The notes beneath the pieces are model-generated. The model was not told the DNA's origin. It worked only from the letters and a program-made list of their open reading frames with translations, and did no database searches. 64,000 bases of DNA from Sweltsa coloradensis (Eukaryota > Arthropoda > Insecta > Plecoptera > Chloroperlidae): positions 124,001-188,000 of the forward strand of contig JAMZAV010001463.1 of the NCBI GenBank assembly GCA_024449915.1. Reading direction: 5' to 3'. Positions 47,160 to 58,567 of this stretch are shown piece after piece (positions within the stretch are counted from its first letter, which is position 1; the number at the start of each line of letters is the position of its first letter). Position numbers and translations under genes: made by a program.

Positions 47160-47342
47160 GTTACCATCTTTAAATAATTAAATTTACTTCTTTCGGTTTA
47201 CCACGTATATTGTTTATTTAATCTGACGTTTCGGACGTTTCTTTCGGTTTACCACGTATATTGTTTATTTAAACGTCAGATTAAATAAACAATATACGTG
47301 GTAAACCGAAAGAAGAAAATTTAATTATTTAAAGATGGTAAC
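47160..47342. repeat. Near-perfect 70-bp inverted repeat with a repeated centre
   Basis: 47160-47229 and 47273-47342 are reverse complements with a single mismatch. The 43-bp centre repeats part of the left arm in direct orientation (TTCTTTCGGTTTACCACGTA occurs in both). A structure with both inverted and direct re-use of one template suggests serial template switching. Confidence 0.88.
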
Positions 47343-49016
47343 ACATACAAATAACCACGAAAACCTCAGAAATTCATATGTATAATATATAGTCGGTGTT
47401 GTCATTTTTTAAATTTCTGTCTAAAGTACAAATATATAATATGTATAGACCAATCGAGATATTTTTTTCATTTATTTAAAACATAATATTTATTTAAATA
47501 TTTTAATTTTATACTTCAACTTCCAGAATGAAGTTGCAATGTACAATCTAGAAAGGAACGAAATTCAGCCCTACTGCATGGGAATCAAACCCGGGTTTTC
47601 CAATTGGGTCAAATTGAATAGAATAGGCAATCAAGTCCGCAACATTGACTGTTAGATTAGTGTTGCATTTTAGCACTCAGTGGTACTGCAACTAATAATC
47701 AATATTACAGCTGAAGGGCGTTTCAACGAAATGCACTGCCGTGGGTGGAACTAAAAAAGGTTTATATGTATCTATGATACTGGTAATTTTAACCCGGGTT
47801 CAATCGCCGGTCCTTGGTTATTTCTGGAATATACCGCACAATAATATTATCATAATATTTCCAATAATATTTTATCAATCCATGCTGATCGACGCATAAC
47901 AGGACTAAAATATAGTATCCTGCAACAAACATCCAAAGCACACTCCTAACTCCTGGTCGCGCTTCGGATCCTCATCGATCGACTCCCTACTGTTCATGCA
48001 CCAACAAATCCATGTGATCTTCTTAGCACTAAACACCAGTGGCATCCGTCGAACCTAAGTCCTTCGGCTTCGCGTTGCCTCCCCCACTCTCTGCGATCGA
48101 TAAGCCACTTCCAAAACGAGCGGCTCGTCATAACTTCAAGTTTGACATCCTAAGCTTGCCTTTTACAAATAGAAAACACTTCACCTACTTTTATAGAAAT
48201 GAAAACTCGCGTTGAAAATATTTACTTCTATATTTTATCTGGATTCTGAAGGGTGGGTACTTAATACTATAAACCTATCTGTGAGGTAGGATTGGTTCAG
48301 TGCTAGCGTGATAAACTCGAAGTCGAGAAGTTTCAATGTAGATCGCTGCTTATTGCTACTTGAAGTTGATTTCCGACCAACAACGTTTAATACGCCATTA
48401 CATTGAACACGACTTTCTATCGGTATAACTCACTAACATCAACAATACTTTCGTCATATAATTCAGAACCTTGAAGAAAGACACAACTATCTTACCGGAT
48501 GTTAAAAAAAAGAGTTCCACCTACCATGTATATGTCAAAGAGAATAAAGCATTGTCTTATCTTATCTTATCTGTTCCTCTGAAAGACTAGTATTGATCAG
48601 ATAGGTCTAGACATCACATATACGTCAGTGCATGATTTAGAAATTGTTTTGTACGAAATTGCATAGAACGGATAACGTCCACAGACCACAGCTTGCGTGT
48701 TGTTCGGGCAGTGGATGGCGACCACACGGCGCAAAATAGAGCAAAGTGGTGAACGCAGATAGGCAATTACTGGCCAGGCTTGCGAGGCAAACTGGAGTCG
48801 TTCCTCAACTTAGCTCAATATAAAAAGGCCGTTTTAAATCATCATTACTACCTTTGTAATGAGTTTTATGTAATATGAGTACTTGATAATTATAAGTTTT
48901 CAACAATAGAAACCTCTTCTCCCATCGAGCGCTACCTCAGCAGGTAGGCCTACTGCCGACTCGAGATTAGCTATTCTTGTTACAGTATTTGGAAATGCAG
49001 TTGTCATGGCAGGCCA
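47343..49016. other. Region without a supported gene; scattered tRNA-like B boxes
   Basis: B-box-like strings occur near 47588 (minus, AATCAAACCCGGG) and 47796 (ACCCGGGTTCAATCG). They may be worn SINE heads. No other feature is supported. Confidence 0.4.
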
Positions 49017-49133
49017 TGACAAAAAGCTTGGCTCAACTTCTATATCTCACAGCATTCACAGCCGAAGACTTTTGAAGGAGAGCTTGGCTGCCGTTTTTTT
49101 TTTTTTTTTTTACAAATTTTTGTATTTGGTTGG
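49017..49133 (+). mobile_element. FB1 single outer arm, copy D
   Basis: AAAGCTTGGCTCAACTTCTA through GGAGAGCTTGGCTGCCG, a T homopolymer and CAAATTTTTGTATTTGG equals the right arm of FB1 copy A (about 12409-12520). The left arm is missing. Its right flank (GGATATTACATCTTTTTGTTG) is also the same as at copy A. Confidence 0.78.
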
Positions 49134-49277
49134 ATATTACATCTTTTTGTTGTTAGTTTGCTATCAAGGTATGAATGATGGACTTTGAATGATTAAATTT
49201 GTAAAGTTCAAAGTTGTTTTTTGGCATTTTTGGGCCCACGGTCCCCCCAAAGATACCCCTTGTGTTTTAAGCACTAG

Positions 49278-50178
49278 ATATTATTATTATTGTTGTTTAT
49301 CCTTGTTGTTATTACATTTTTAACAAGAAAAGGCGTCGACGCTAGCAAATATTTTGCTAAAACACTTGATATCTTTGTGGAAGTCTCGTGCCGCGAAGAG
49401 CCTTGCTAAATTACGTGAAACTAACATGGCACTTGTAGTTGGTTCTCCCATAAGTACTCCTTACACATGGAAGGGAAATGACTTACTGGGCAGTCTTTGA
49501 GGGCGGGCGGCAGGTCGTTCCATGGGTTAACAACCCGAAAAGAAAAAGCACGTCGGCCGAGCACTCCTTTGGCCGGAGGGGGTTGGAGGCGGGGGTGCCT
49601 AATATCGTCGCCTCTCAACACGCGGCCCTGGTTGATGCGCGCGCACACGTCAAAATCAGTGGCGCCACTGAGGCATCTTTTAAAAAACACCAGATCGGTG
49701 TATTGCAGGTGCATGGTCATTGGCATAACCTGCTTCTGGTCACAGGGTGGGGGGATGTTACGGCCATGTATGAAATGCAATGCCCTTCTCTGCACCCTCT
49801 CAAGCTTGGTAGTGTTCTCAATGGTGGTTGGGTGCCATGCGGGGAGGCCGAAAGTCATGGTGGGCTTAACTAGCGACAGGTAGGCCATCATCTTGACGCG
49901 CGGCGTGCACCCGTTCAGATTGCGGGCCGCGAAACCCAGCACCTGCGCCGCCTTGGCCCGCACAATATCGGTGTGAACGTTCCATCGGAGGTCGCTTGTG
50001 ATGTGCATTCCGAGGAGGCGCTGCTTGTCGACGTACTCGAGTGGGACACCATCTATGGTGTACAGGAAGTATAGTGGGGTGCGCGCGCGCGTGATGTCCA
50101 TAAATCTTGCACTTGAGGGCGTGAGCGACATGCCATTGTTTGTCGCACCAAATCTGAATGTCGTCTTATATTATTATT
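49278..50178 (-). mobile_element. 5'-truncated non-LTR retrotransposon (LINE)
   Basis: The insertion is GC-richer than its surroundings and carries the C-terminal end of an RT on the minus strand. Its 3' side (low coordinates) ends in an ATT/AAT-type microsatellite (49278-49292), as CR1/RTE-like tails often do. ATATTATTATT near 49276 and 50170 may be the target-site duplication, but the low complexity makes that uncertain. The 5' part of the RT and any ORF1 are missing through truncation. Confidence 0.75.
49421..50131 (-). CDS. Reverse transcriptase C-terminal region of a LINE (CR1/Jockey-like)
   Basis: 236 residues from the internal Met; the frame is open a little further upstream (TNNG before the Met). 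Residues 31-51 (the LLGMHITSDLRWN block) match the conserved (Y)LG(V)xIxxDLxW motif after the RT catalytic core. Residues 85-121 (SLVKPTMTFGLPAW, then LERVQRRALHFIHGR) are the next family block. Residues 196-211 (FSFRVVNPWNDLPPAL) are the typical C-terminal block. The catalytic YxDD region is absent because of 5' truncation, so it cannot be an active enzyme. The frame is free of stops, which suggests a recent insertion. In intact elements this protein performs target-primed reverse transcription. Clade assignment between CR1 and Jockey is uncertain. Confidence 0.85.
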   Translation of the reverse strand: MSLTPSSARFMDITRARTPLYFLYTIDGVPLEYVDKQRLLGMHITSDLRWNVHTDIVRAKAAQVLGFAARNLNGCTPRVKMMAYLSLVKPTMTFGLPAWHPTTIENTTKLERVQRRALHFIHGRNIPPPCDQKQVMPMTMHLQYTDLVFFKRCLSGATDFDVCARINQGRVLRGDDIRHPRLQPPPAKGVLGRRAFSFRVVNPWNDLPPALKDCPVSHFPSMCKEYLWENQLQVPC

Positions 50179-50545
50179 ATATGTATTTATGATGGTTAAG
50201 ATCATGTTTAATTTCAAGCTTGTACAAATTACTACGCCTGAATAATTACGCGTTTTGATTTTGATTTTGATTTTCCCCGGTCCCAATTGCCCGGTTTTGG
50301 TTATATGAGGTACATCTGAGTGTGGCCCAAGTTTCAAAGTTCTAAGATGAACCGTTTTCTCAGTATAGCGTATTATTCATAAGAGTACGGAATTACCTAC
50401 TTTTGATAATTTTGATTTTCTCCGGTACCCGTTACCCAATTTTGCTTTCCATATTCAAAAGTGATAAAGAATGAGAGATATCAAAATGAATTCCACGTTT
50501 GAAACATCTCAGTTGTAGCGTTTTCTTTGAATGATTCATTTCTTA

Positions 50546-51155
50546 AAGTTCAGATATGTTTTTGTCATTTTTGGGCCCATGGTCATCTTCAAATTTAGCC
50601 CCTTGTGTTTTGGACGCAAGATAGTTATAATGGTTGATAGCATGTTTAATTTCAAGTTTGTACAAATTACCACGCCTTGGTAATTAGGCGTTTTTATTAT
50701 CATCCAAATTTTGATTTTCTCCTGTCCCTGGTTTCCGATTTTGGTTTTGAAAGCAAAAGTCACTGCGTCTGAAGTTCATCTAAGTGTGGTCCAAGTTTCA
50801 TAGTTCTAAGATTTACCGTTTTCTCTGTAGGCTAAATTAATCTCCGCAGAGAACTAACCAGCCACCCACCCAACCATCCACCAGCCACCAGCCAGCCGAA
50901 AGGAATTTGACGATGTTGAGAGCCTTTTTAACACAGAACGAGTTGTCGGATCAGGTCGATTTTTTTTGGGGTATGTCATGGACCACATACCAGGTCATAT
51001 ACCGAGCTTCAAGATTGTAACTCTTTCGGGGCGGCGTGTGCAGATAGCTGAAAACCCCCCAACTCTGGTAGCTGTATACAGGGCTGGAGTTCGTGTCGCC
51101 TAAGCAGTCGCATGCGCTTGTCTGCCGGGCGACGACCGTCGCCCTAGATTGAATA
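50546..51155 (+). mobile_element. FB2 single arm
   Basis: TTGGGCCCATGGTCATC, then TTTCATAGTTCTAAGA, a CCACCCACCCAACC-type microsatellite, CACAGAACGAGTTGTCGGAT, CATATACCGAGCTTCAAGAT and the inner end GGGCGACGACCGTCGCCCTAG follow the left arm of FB2 at 13509. The second arm is not present. The 75-residue minus-strand frames are parts of the arm. Confidence 0.75.
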
Positions 51156-52616
51156 CAATCCCAAATCCCAAATTCCAACGCCGACCGTGATATTTGACCT
51201 GGGTAATTCGATCATCTTACTTGTACGATTATAAACTACTAATTAACTTCTTGATTGATGTTGACTGGTTCCTCTAGAGATAGTTAGTAACAGGTGTAGA
51301 TATGTCACGTCACTACAAAATGTGTTGTTCAATGTATTTGTGGAAAGTGGTTCACTAGGGGCTGAATATACCGTGTTTACGTAGCCTATACTTCCTCAAC
51401 GGTCCTTTTAGGTGTTTGGAGACTACGTTATGGAACATAACAATGTTTAAAGTAGAACACTGATTTAACATAACAAAAATATAGACATTTGTTAGCAGTG
51501 TTCGTTAATTATGCATTACAAAGACATTATTATTCCATTTGCTACGAATCAGGTAAAAGGCACTTGATACAACGCAGCTTTTGTCAAGTGCACATTAAAT
51601 ATACACGATTCATTACCAGCTTAATAACTGTCTAGGGGCCTCTAATGTTGCAAAGAGTTTGTGCCCATAAAGTGATCACGCGAGGGAAACGTGTAAGGAT
51701 GCGCCAAAGAGAAACATGGCTGATAATGATGTTAAAGTGAAGTGTACCCGCGTAGCACATATACACTTGTGGACCAAGTACACACAATCAAAGTCTCGGT
51801 GAGCAAGAACAAAGAGATCGGCTCTAAGGGGATTCCATCTTTACTGGTCTGTTCTATCGCAACCATTGCGTTGTTCCTCACACATGTATTAAACTTATGA
51901 GTCTTCCGTTAAACTTTAAACTCACTTAAATCTTCCATAGCGATGATTATTTAAAAACAAAATGTTTTTTCCACATTCTTTTACAATTGTAAGCATTTTT
52001 AGTTTTATCTTAATTGTTTTTTTGTCAAAGAGCGTTGATAATAACTTCCGGAGACAGTAGGTAGCACCACCAGACACGTCCACCTCGTTTGAACATTCGC
52101 CACTTTGTGTTGATCTCCCCGATCCTCCCGAGCTCGTAGCGAGATTCCCGTGTAAGAGCGAACCCTCGGGAGCTAGGACCGGGCGGGAGCAAAGCCTTTG
52201 AGCGCACCGGGCATTGCGACCCATTCAAGTCCCCGAGGGGTAGGATTGTTTCAATCATCGCTAGGACCGATGCGACTTCGCCTCACAATACACTCTTTCT
52301 GGGGGGGCACCTCCTTCACACCTAGTACACAGCAATAATAATTCAGCTTAATTGATTTGATTTTAGTTGGTCAACACGTATATGTAACATATAATTGGAG
52401 CGGTTCTTTCGAATATGAATTTAGCCTTTGTACAGTCCCGTCTGTTATCTCTTCTTCTGCAAATGAATTTACGGTGCAATGTGACAGAAAAGCCAATTTA
52501 CATTTATTGTGTTATTTTGTAGATCCAAGACTGTAGCGTTGTTGTAAGCAGCTACCCACTTGCACCGATGGAGTTGCCTCAATGTGTGGATTGTGGCGTT
52601 TCCGTGCAACATATAA
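51156..52616. other. Region without a supported gene
   Basis: The GC-richer block 52040-52320 has overlapping minus-strand frames of 77 and 100 residues. It is tempting to read the GDLN string there as an endonuclease motif, but nothing around it supports this. It might be the 5' part of the LINE remnant at 52617. Confidence 0.35.
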
Positions 52617-53562
52617 TTAAGTGGTATGTTTCGAATCAGAGGGTTTGTCGCGTCTTTTAAAGCTACTTGTTAAGGTATTGATAGTACCTCTAGATGAGCC
52701 TCCAACTTGTTTTGAAAGGTTTGTAGTTTTGTATGGGTCAGTGTAGGTTGACCCCACTGGGCAAGCGAACTTAAAGCCCTTACTTACGCGTCTTTTACAT
52801 GAGGATGGTACGATGGTAACAGAATCCATTTCACAAAAGAGTAGCACGGGATACAACGACGTGATTGTAGCCAGATTATGTGCCACAATTTTAGTTTTCT
52901 TTCTAGTTTGGCATAATTTTTTTAATGACAGACTTTTGGACATCTCCACCAAGGCTTTTTAATGGAGTTTTATCATGCAATAAGAAACTGTGCAATTGTG
53001 TGCTACTAAGTTTGGAAGCATTGAAACCCATACGCATCATGTTATATTGATCGGCCATCAGGCCCGAGCGCCAACAAATCTGGAAAGCATTCCAATACCA
53101 TGTTACGTGGTGGCGGCGGAATATGTTGAAGAAGAATGGTGAAGTAATAACCCTGAGGAACCCTTGCCGTTATAGAACGCCTAATGAAGGTAGTGGTTTT
53201 CCATGGAACTAACTATGAACGATCATTCAGCGAGAAATAATCTTGAGATGACGTTGATGAGGTATATTAGCAGTTCAAGCGTTATCACCTTAAATATTAG
53301 TCTTTCATTCCACACACTGTCGAAGGCTTTTGCGACGTCACGTCAAGGAAGACAGCCGCCTTTATCTGCTTTTTACAGATTGTTTTAAACGAATAATCAC
53401 AACTTTCAACCACTCGAGCCAATTGGTGGACATACGAGGGTTTGGCACAGAATCCAAATTGCTCATCAGGCAGAACGTTGCTAGTCTCGTCTTCATGGAA
53501 TTAAATTAAAGCCAGAATAATCTTTTCACGTGTGTTTGATAGAAAGAAAGACGGCTTATAAG
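52617..53562 (-). pseudogene. Jockey-like non-LTR reverse transcriptase, decayed
   Basis: On the minus strand from about 53562, in fragments of different frames, I read YKPSFFLSNTREKIILA, LPDEQFGFCAKPS with VHQLARVVES, KKQIKAAVFLDV, AKAFDSVW and then RSITARVPQG. These correspond in order to the RT region before motif A, motif A (FLDVxKAFDxVW) and motif B (VPQG). Stops and at least one frameshift (between FLDV and AKAFDSVW) break the frame. The catalytic YADD is not recognisable. The 111-residue open frame 52617-52952 overlaps the weakly conserved C-terminal part. The match of PDEQFGF and HQLxRVV favours the Jockey clade. Confidence 0.72.
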
Positions 53563-54002
53563 TTGCTAGCTATGGAGATTCAGATGATCTTGGCTAGGAC
53601 CACGGTCGCCTCCAACCTTCAATCGAATTCGTCATCACTAATGTTGATGAAGTATCGTGCCTGAATAATTTCAGTAGGGTACAGTATTTTTTTCTACCTT
53701 CTACTTTAACAAAAATCTATGATCCTACTGTAATATCCAACATTACTCACGCAAAACCAATTTATTAATACTAATTTAACACACAAACACATGACAACAC
53801 CGATACATTATGTATAGCTAAAGAATATATTCGAGCTTAATCCGGAATATCGTCTGTCCAACCAAACGCTTTACCCACATAATGTATGAATGTTTGGTTT
53901 GTTTGAATTTAGTCAAAAGGCGAATAATGTGTCCTAATAATGTGTCCTGCTCTTTTCTGCCATCCTCGTGATACATTTAAACAATGAATGTGTTACGGAA
54001 CA

Positions 54003-54064
<62 letters not shown>

Positions 54065-54170
54065 TGGTTCCAAAAAAACTACTCTTAAGTATTTCAGTAT
54101 TACACCCAATACACACTTAAATAGTCATGTAAAGAGGGAAATAAATATGCTATTTAAAAGTAGATAAACA
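53563..54170. other. Spacer with no gene; microsatellite at 54001
   Basis: Nothing recognised apart from the (AAT)n tract. The 60-residue frame rich in Ile is that tract translated. Confidence 0.5.
54001..54062. repeat. (AAT)n microsatellite
   Basis: About 20 uninterrupted copies of the trinucleotide AAT/ATA. Confidence 0.97.
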
Positions 54171-55741
54171 ATTAACGACTCGAAATGGGCGGAGCTTAAA
54201 ACGATCGATAGGTCACATGACTAGAGTTGGGTATAAATCCTCATTTCGCAAGTTGGCGCCTGCTGTACGGCGCATCACTTATCACGCTCTAACTTTTATT
54301 CGATTCAATATTTGGACAATACTTAAATGAATAATATTTAGAAAATGTATCATTCCCTGTAATAGCGATTATTTCGATTTTTTGACACAGTCGTTAGCTT
54401 GTTATAACAATGTACGCATCACACATGTGAAAATTATCAATAACTAAAGTTTTCTCAACAATTTATTTGACAAAAAACTACTGATCGGACTTCGACATGA
54501 ATTCTTTGTTAAAATGCATCAGATTGTTTAGAAAAGAAATATACTTACTTTCTAGATAGAAAGTGCACTGAACGAAAATTTGCAACATAGAGTAATATGC
54601 AGCGTGCACTTTTTCACGGCTCATCCGCACGTCAAGAGTGCGTATTTTAGATAAAAACACATACCCTGCATCCTCTATGCTGCAAAGTTTGTCATGAACT
54701 TTCTATCTAGAAAGTTAGTTTATTTCTGTTTAAAACAGTCTGGTGCATATTTTAAAGAGGTCTTGTCGAAATCCGATCAGAAGTTTTTTGTCAAATAAAT
54801 TGTTGAGAAAACTTTAGTCATTGCTAATTTTCACATGTATGATGCGAACATTGTTATAACAAGCTAACGACTTTAAAAAAATCAATATATTCGCTATTAC
54901 AAGGAATAATATATTTTCTAAATATTATTCATTTAAAGGGGCTAAAAACCACAAAAATTATTATTTACCACGTGATCTATAGCACAATACTACACTTGAA
55001 TGACCGTTTAAAAAATTATATCTTGTAACTGTGATTTAACACGAATTTTTTAATTTTTTTGATCCAGAAATTGGCGAAAATTGGTGTTTTGGAAAATTTT
55101 CTAAATCGGCTTTAACCTGCTTCTTTTTTGGTCCACATAGATACTAGAGCATAGTACCAATCTAAAATACCCCTTTATAACATCGTGTCTTGAAACTGTG
55201 CCCAAATATACCCTCAAACACGCAAAAATATGCATTCCAAAATCACACCCCATCTTGGTAATCAGCATATTTTGACCGAACTACTTGCCCAAATTACAAA
55301 ACAAAATATAGAGAATTTACAGAAAAGGCTGTCGAGTACGTCAATAATGGCCAATTTTTTTTTTTATCAAAATCCTCCAAGGTCACGGGGCATAAAGATC
55401 GTCCCCATGTTATTTCTTATGGGAGATTTTTGCCGATGGGACCTAGCTCGAAAAATGTCATGTTGGACAATTTTTTGGGAGGTCATGGTGGCCCCAATAA
55501 TTTTTCTGTTAATTGCTAAATTCATTACTAGTTAGCCTGAATGAAATATATTTTTTGAGTTTAGCGGTTAAATACCCCTTTAAATATTGTCCAAATAATG
55601 AATAGAATAAAAGTTAGAGCGTGATAAGTGTTGCGCCGTTCAGCAGGCGCCAACTTGCGAAATGAGGATTTATACCCATTCATTCCGCCATGTTTCCTCG
55701 TGACGTCAGGAGGCGGGTATATTATTTTAAGTCGTCAATTA
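54171..55741. mobile_element. Palindromic element family P copy 2, split by another element
   Basis: The left half (AATGGGCGGAGC, CTCATTTCGCAAGTTGGCGC, CACTTATCACGCTCTAAC) is mirrored at 55605-55741. The centre repeats TTTCTAGATAGAAAGTGC in both orientations, as in copy 1 at 4662. A 643-bp TTAA-flanked element interrupts the right half at 54937. Without it the element would be about 920 bp, the same as copy 1. No transposase is encoded. Confidence 0.82.
54937..55579 (+). mobile_element. TTAA-flanked DNA element nested in palindromic element P
   Basis: The ends are AGGGGCTAAAAACC on the left and ...GGTTAAATACCCCT on the right, an imperfect short TIR. TTAA stands at 54933-54936 and again at 55580-55583. 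The mirrored left arm of the host palindrome shows the empty site with a single TTAA (near 54324). TTAA duplication is used by the piggyBac and Kolobok superfamilies. The AGGGG end fits piggyBac (which begins CCY) less well. No transposase frame: non-autonomous. Confidence 0.8.
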
Positions 55742-55980
55742 TGTACTCTAAAAATTGTATTTAACTACAAATGTTAATTTAGGATTTTCCTTTAATTCAT
55801 CAAGGAATAAAACAAAAACAAATATGAATATCTAAGAGATATGATGGATGACACGACACAAGCCGTCCGCGTACGATTAGGGCGCCAGTCCGAAGAAATA
55901 GTATGATACGTTAAGCAACAGAAATCATGAGACAGTCATCTGCCAAACAGAAGCGTCCAGCTCAATATTAATCAGTACTT

Positions 55981-56667
55981 CCCTGCTGAAAAATCTTGTC
56001 AAGAACATGGCAAGATTGTAGTGTGAGATCTTATATTATTCTTGCCAAGATCTTGCGAACATCTTGCCAAGCTCTTGGCAAGATTGTGGTTGGTCTATTT
56101 ATGCGGTACCGTATTCCGTACTTTATGCAATTTCGATACACACTATGCCACCTTATTAGATGTTTATCTGTGACTTGTTAATCTAGGTCCTGTGAACATG
56201 AAGCAAGTAGGCATGCATGCAGGACAGGCCTTACCCTATAGTGCCAGGCATATGACTGTTAGTCAACTGTCACCTACTACAATAATAAGTGGTTGGAAAT
56301 ACTCACATAGCCTGAGGCCTGTACTGTTACTGTACAAGACGATGGCAGCTCTCTGTAGCAATTTATGTGAATGTGGCCTTTGCCTAACATGTAGACTAGG
56401 TCTATATTTTATCAACTGTCTACTCTAGTTCAAAATAAAGTAAAACAATGAGAACGCACAAATGTAGGCTTAGCTTGTTTGCAGCTATAATTGTTTGATG
56501 ACGTTCAAGATGCTTACACCAGGTGACAGTTTTGTTTTAAATCTTATAAGATTTTGACAAGATCTTGTTTTAAACCCAAGATATTCACATCAAAATCTTG
56601 TTTCAAACCGAGTTCTTGGCAAGATCTTCAAGATCTTGCAAATTCTTGACAAGATTTTTCAGCAGGG
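55981..56667. mobile_element. DNA transposon with perfect 25-bp TIRs, non-autonomous
   Basis: CCCTGCTGAAAAATCTTGTC plus AAGAA (55981-56005) is matched exactly in reverse complement at 56643-56667. Inside both ends the box CAAGATCTTG or CTTGGCAAGA recurs many times, which is typical of transposase-binding sub-terminal repeats. Flanks show no clear target duplication longer than TT. The 78-residue frame 56192-56428 is unrecognised, with Cys near its end (CECGLCLTC), and is probably not a gene. The superfamily is not identified. Confidence 0.82.
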
Positions 56668-57803
56668 TTATCTCTTACATTAATTACATCAATTTTATCG
56701 TTACTTGCGCAGTTTTTACCTAAAATTACAACTTTATAATATGTCTGCCACGTATTGACTGCGCACAAAACACTCCACAAATATTTCCCGATTATTCTTA
56801 TTATCTTCATGCCATCGCTACGGGTTTGCATGAGATGTGTGGGACACGACGGGCGGGACATTCTGCGAGCTAACGAATCAGAGTATCGCATAATAGAACA
56901 GCTGTGATATTAGGTCGGGATGCACCTCGCGAGTATTTGGGTCAAGGCACGGTATATCGGATGTTGACATGCTCCAAATTGAACGCAGCAAGCACGGTGG
57001 TATTGACGATGATAATTATGGATATGTGGGATTAGATTATATGGAAGGATGAAAAACGCCGGTAGGTCTATTGTAGTCCCAATCACAGACATCTCTTAGT
57101 TAGATTATGTGGAAGGATGAAAAACGCATGAAGGTCTATTACCGCAGGAACCAACTGAATCACCAGTTCCACTACCACCATCATCAATTCGATTCGACCT
57201 CCACCCAACCCAGTCTAAGGTTGTCTTACACAACCCTAAAACTTTTGACATTTTCTATCCTTTAGAGCGCATGTCTTCCCGGTACAAGTGTACCCAACTC
57301 CCGGGTCATTGTATTCCGGGTGGCCCAGTGACTGCAGCCCGATCGATTCTAAGCGCTGTACAAATTTAGGCGTTCGGAGTAAAGGGTTCAAGATAATGAC
57401 GTTTTAAAATTGCATTGGTTAAAGTGGCCACGGCTTGACATACGTTTATCTTGTTACCCTGGCAATTTAGTTTGCATTGGGGTCGCGTTAACTAACGCTA
57501 ATGCGCAATATCTTCTAAAACGTTGGATGTGACGTTAGCTAATCGTTATGTTCGGTATTCAACAATCGTTTTTGTTTTTAAATATGAACTGAACAGGAAG
57601 TCTTGTTGTTATTCTAATATGACAAGAATTATAACTGCCCACAGTTTTGTAATGACTAATTTTACTAAAATATATTGAGAAATCGTCGTACTGCTAACGT
57701 GGCTAAAAAATATTGACCTCAACTATCAGAAACTTTATCTTTAAGATACACAGTGTACTGTATGTATGGTAAACAAATAACATTTTAAAAGTTAATGTTT
57801 ACA
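56668..57803. other. Region without a supported gene
   Basis: Unrecognised minus-strand frames of 87 and 60 residues (56628-56891, 56910-57092). A 40-bp block with TTATATGGAAGGATGAAAAACGC or close variant is duplicated at 57035 and 57105. Nothing else. Confidence 0.4.
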
Positions 57804-58303
57804 CAGGGGCGGAAACAGGGGGCGGGAGGGGGAGCGCCGCCCCCATGACAAAAAAAATCGAAATTTTGAATAATCATTATTTATTCATCGTTAAAAAGAC
57901 GTGATATTTCAGTTATTTTATTGATGGTTTTCATTGAAAATGGAGTTGATACCGAACTTAAGCGCGAAAGCGTCCAATTTTGTGTGATTTGACGTTTGTT
58001 GCCATGCTGTGTGTTGTGTAAAGCAAGACGCGCGCTCCGACACATGCGCTCGACATGACGACAAAACAAATTGACGCACACACACAACATTGTTTCGGTA
58101 TTGCATCCAGACCACAACTTTTTTCTAAAACGCACCAAATGCACTCTAAAAACTGTTTTCAAAATTTTTCGCCATTTTTCGCCTGCGCCGCTAAAAATGA
58201 GGGGCTCCGCCCCCCATACTCTCCGTGCTTTGTCCCTTTCCCACGGATGTACATGCACGCGCCAATCCCCCCCCCCCATGATTATGTCCTAGATCCGCCC
58301 CTG
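57804..58303. mobile_element. hAT-type non-autonomous element (500 bp)
   Basis: The left end CAGGGGCGGAAACAGGGGG and right end CTAGATCCGCCCCTG give a CAGGGGCGGA terminal inverted repeat, a very common hAT end. The flanking 8-mers TGTTTACA (57796-57803) and TGTATACG (58304-58311) agree at 6 of 8 positions, as expected for an aged 8-bp hAT target duplication. The interior has C/G runs near both ends. Overlapping frames (132 residues on minus, 157 on plus) do not show a hAT transposase core that I recognise. Confidence 0.8.
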
Positions 58304-58567
58304 TGTATACGAATATATAGAATACTGTATACGGTATATAGGTCGCTCGGACGTTTTATTACAGAGAACTACAATTTTAATACGTGCTATACCGGCAAAG
58401 ATATAGTTGACATAGTTGAAGTTGTCTTTAGTAAACGGCAGATTACTGGTATTGGATCATATACAATTGTTCTTGTATTCCTTTTTTCAAAGTCTGCACA
58501 CATCCAATATCACATAAACCAAATATGACAATTTTGGCATTTCAAATGTTATTCGAAACTCGAAATT

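Larger units (their letters stand above)
49134..50545 (+). repeat. Second copy of the composite repeat, interrupted by a LINE
   Basis: 49134-49277 and 50180-50545 together match 12524-13036 in the same order, from GGATATTACATC through GGGCCCACGGTCCCCC, AGCACTAGATATT, ATCATGTTTAATTTCAAGC and AGAGTACGGAATTACCTAC. The LINE fills the gap between them. At 12670 the sequence runs through without it. Confidence 0.75.

Noticed and set aside
52025..52258. GDLN string as an endonuclease domain of a LINE
   Set aside because: A single short string without the neighbouring endonuclease motifs; the frame has no other similarity.
53934..54116. 60-residue frame with an Ile run
   Set aside because: It is the (AAT)n microsatellite translated.
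57881..58528. 132- and 157-residue frames as a hAT transposase
   Set aside because: They overlap on opposite strands inside a 500-bp element and show none of the hAT catalytic or dimerisation motifs that I would recognise.
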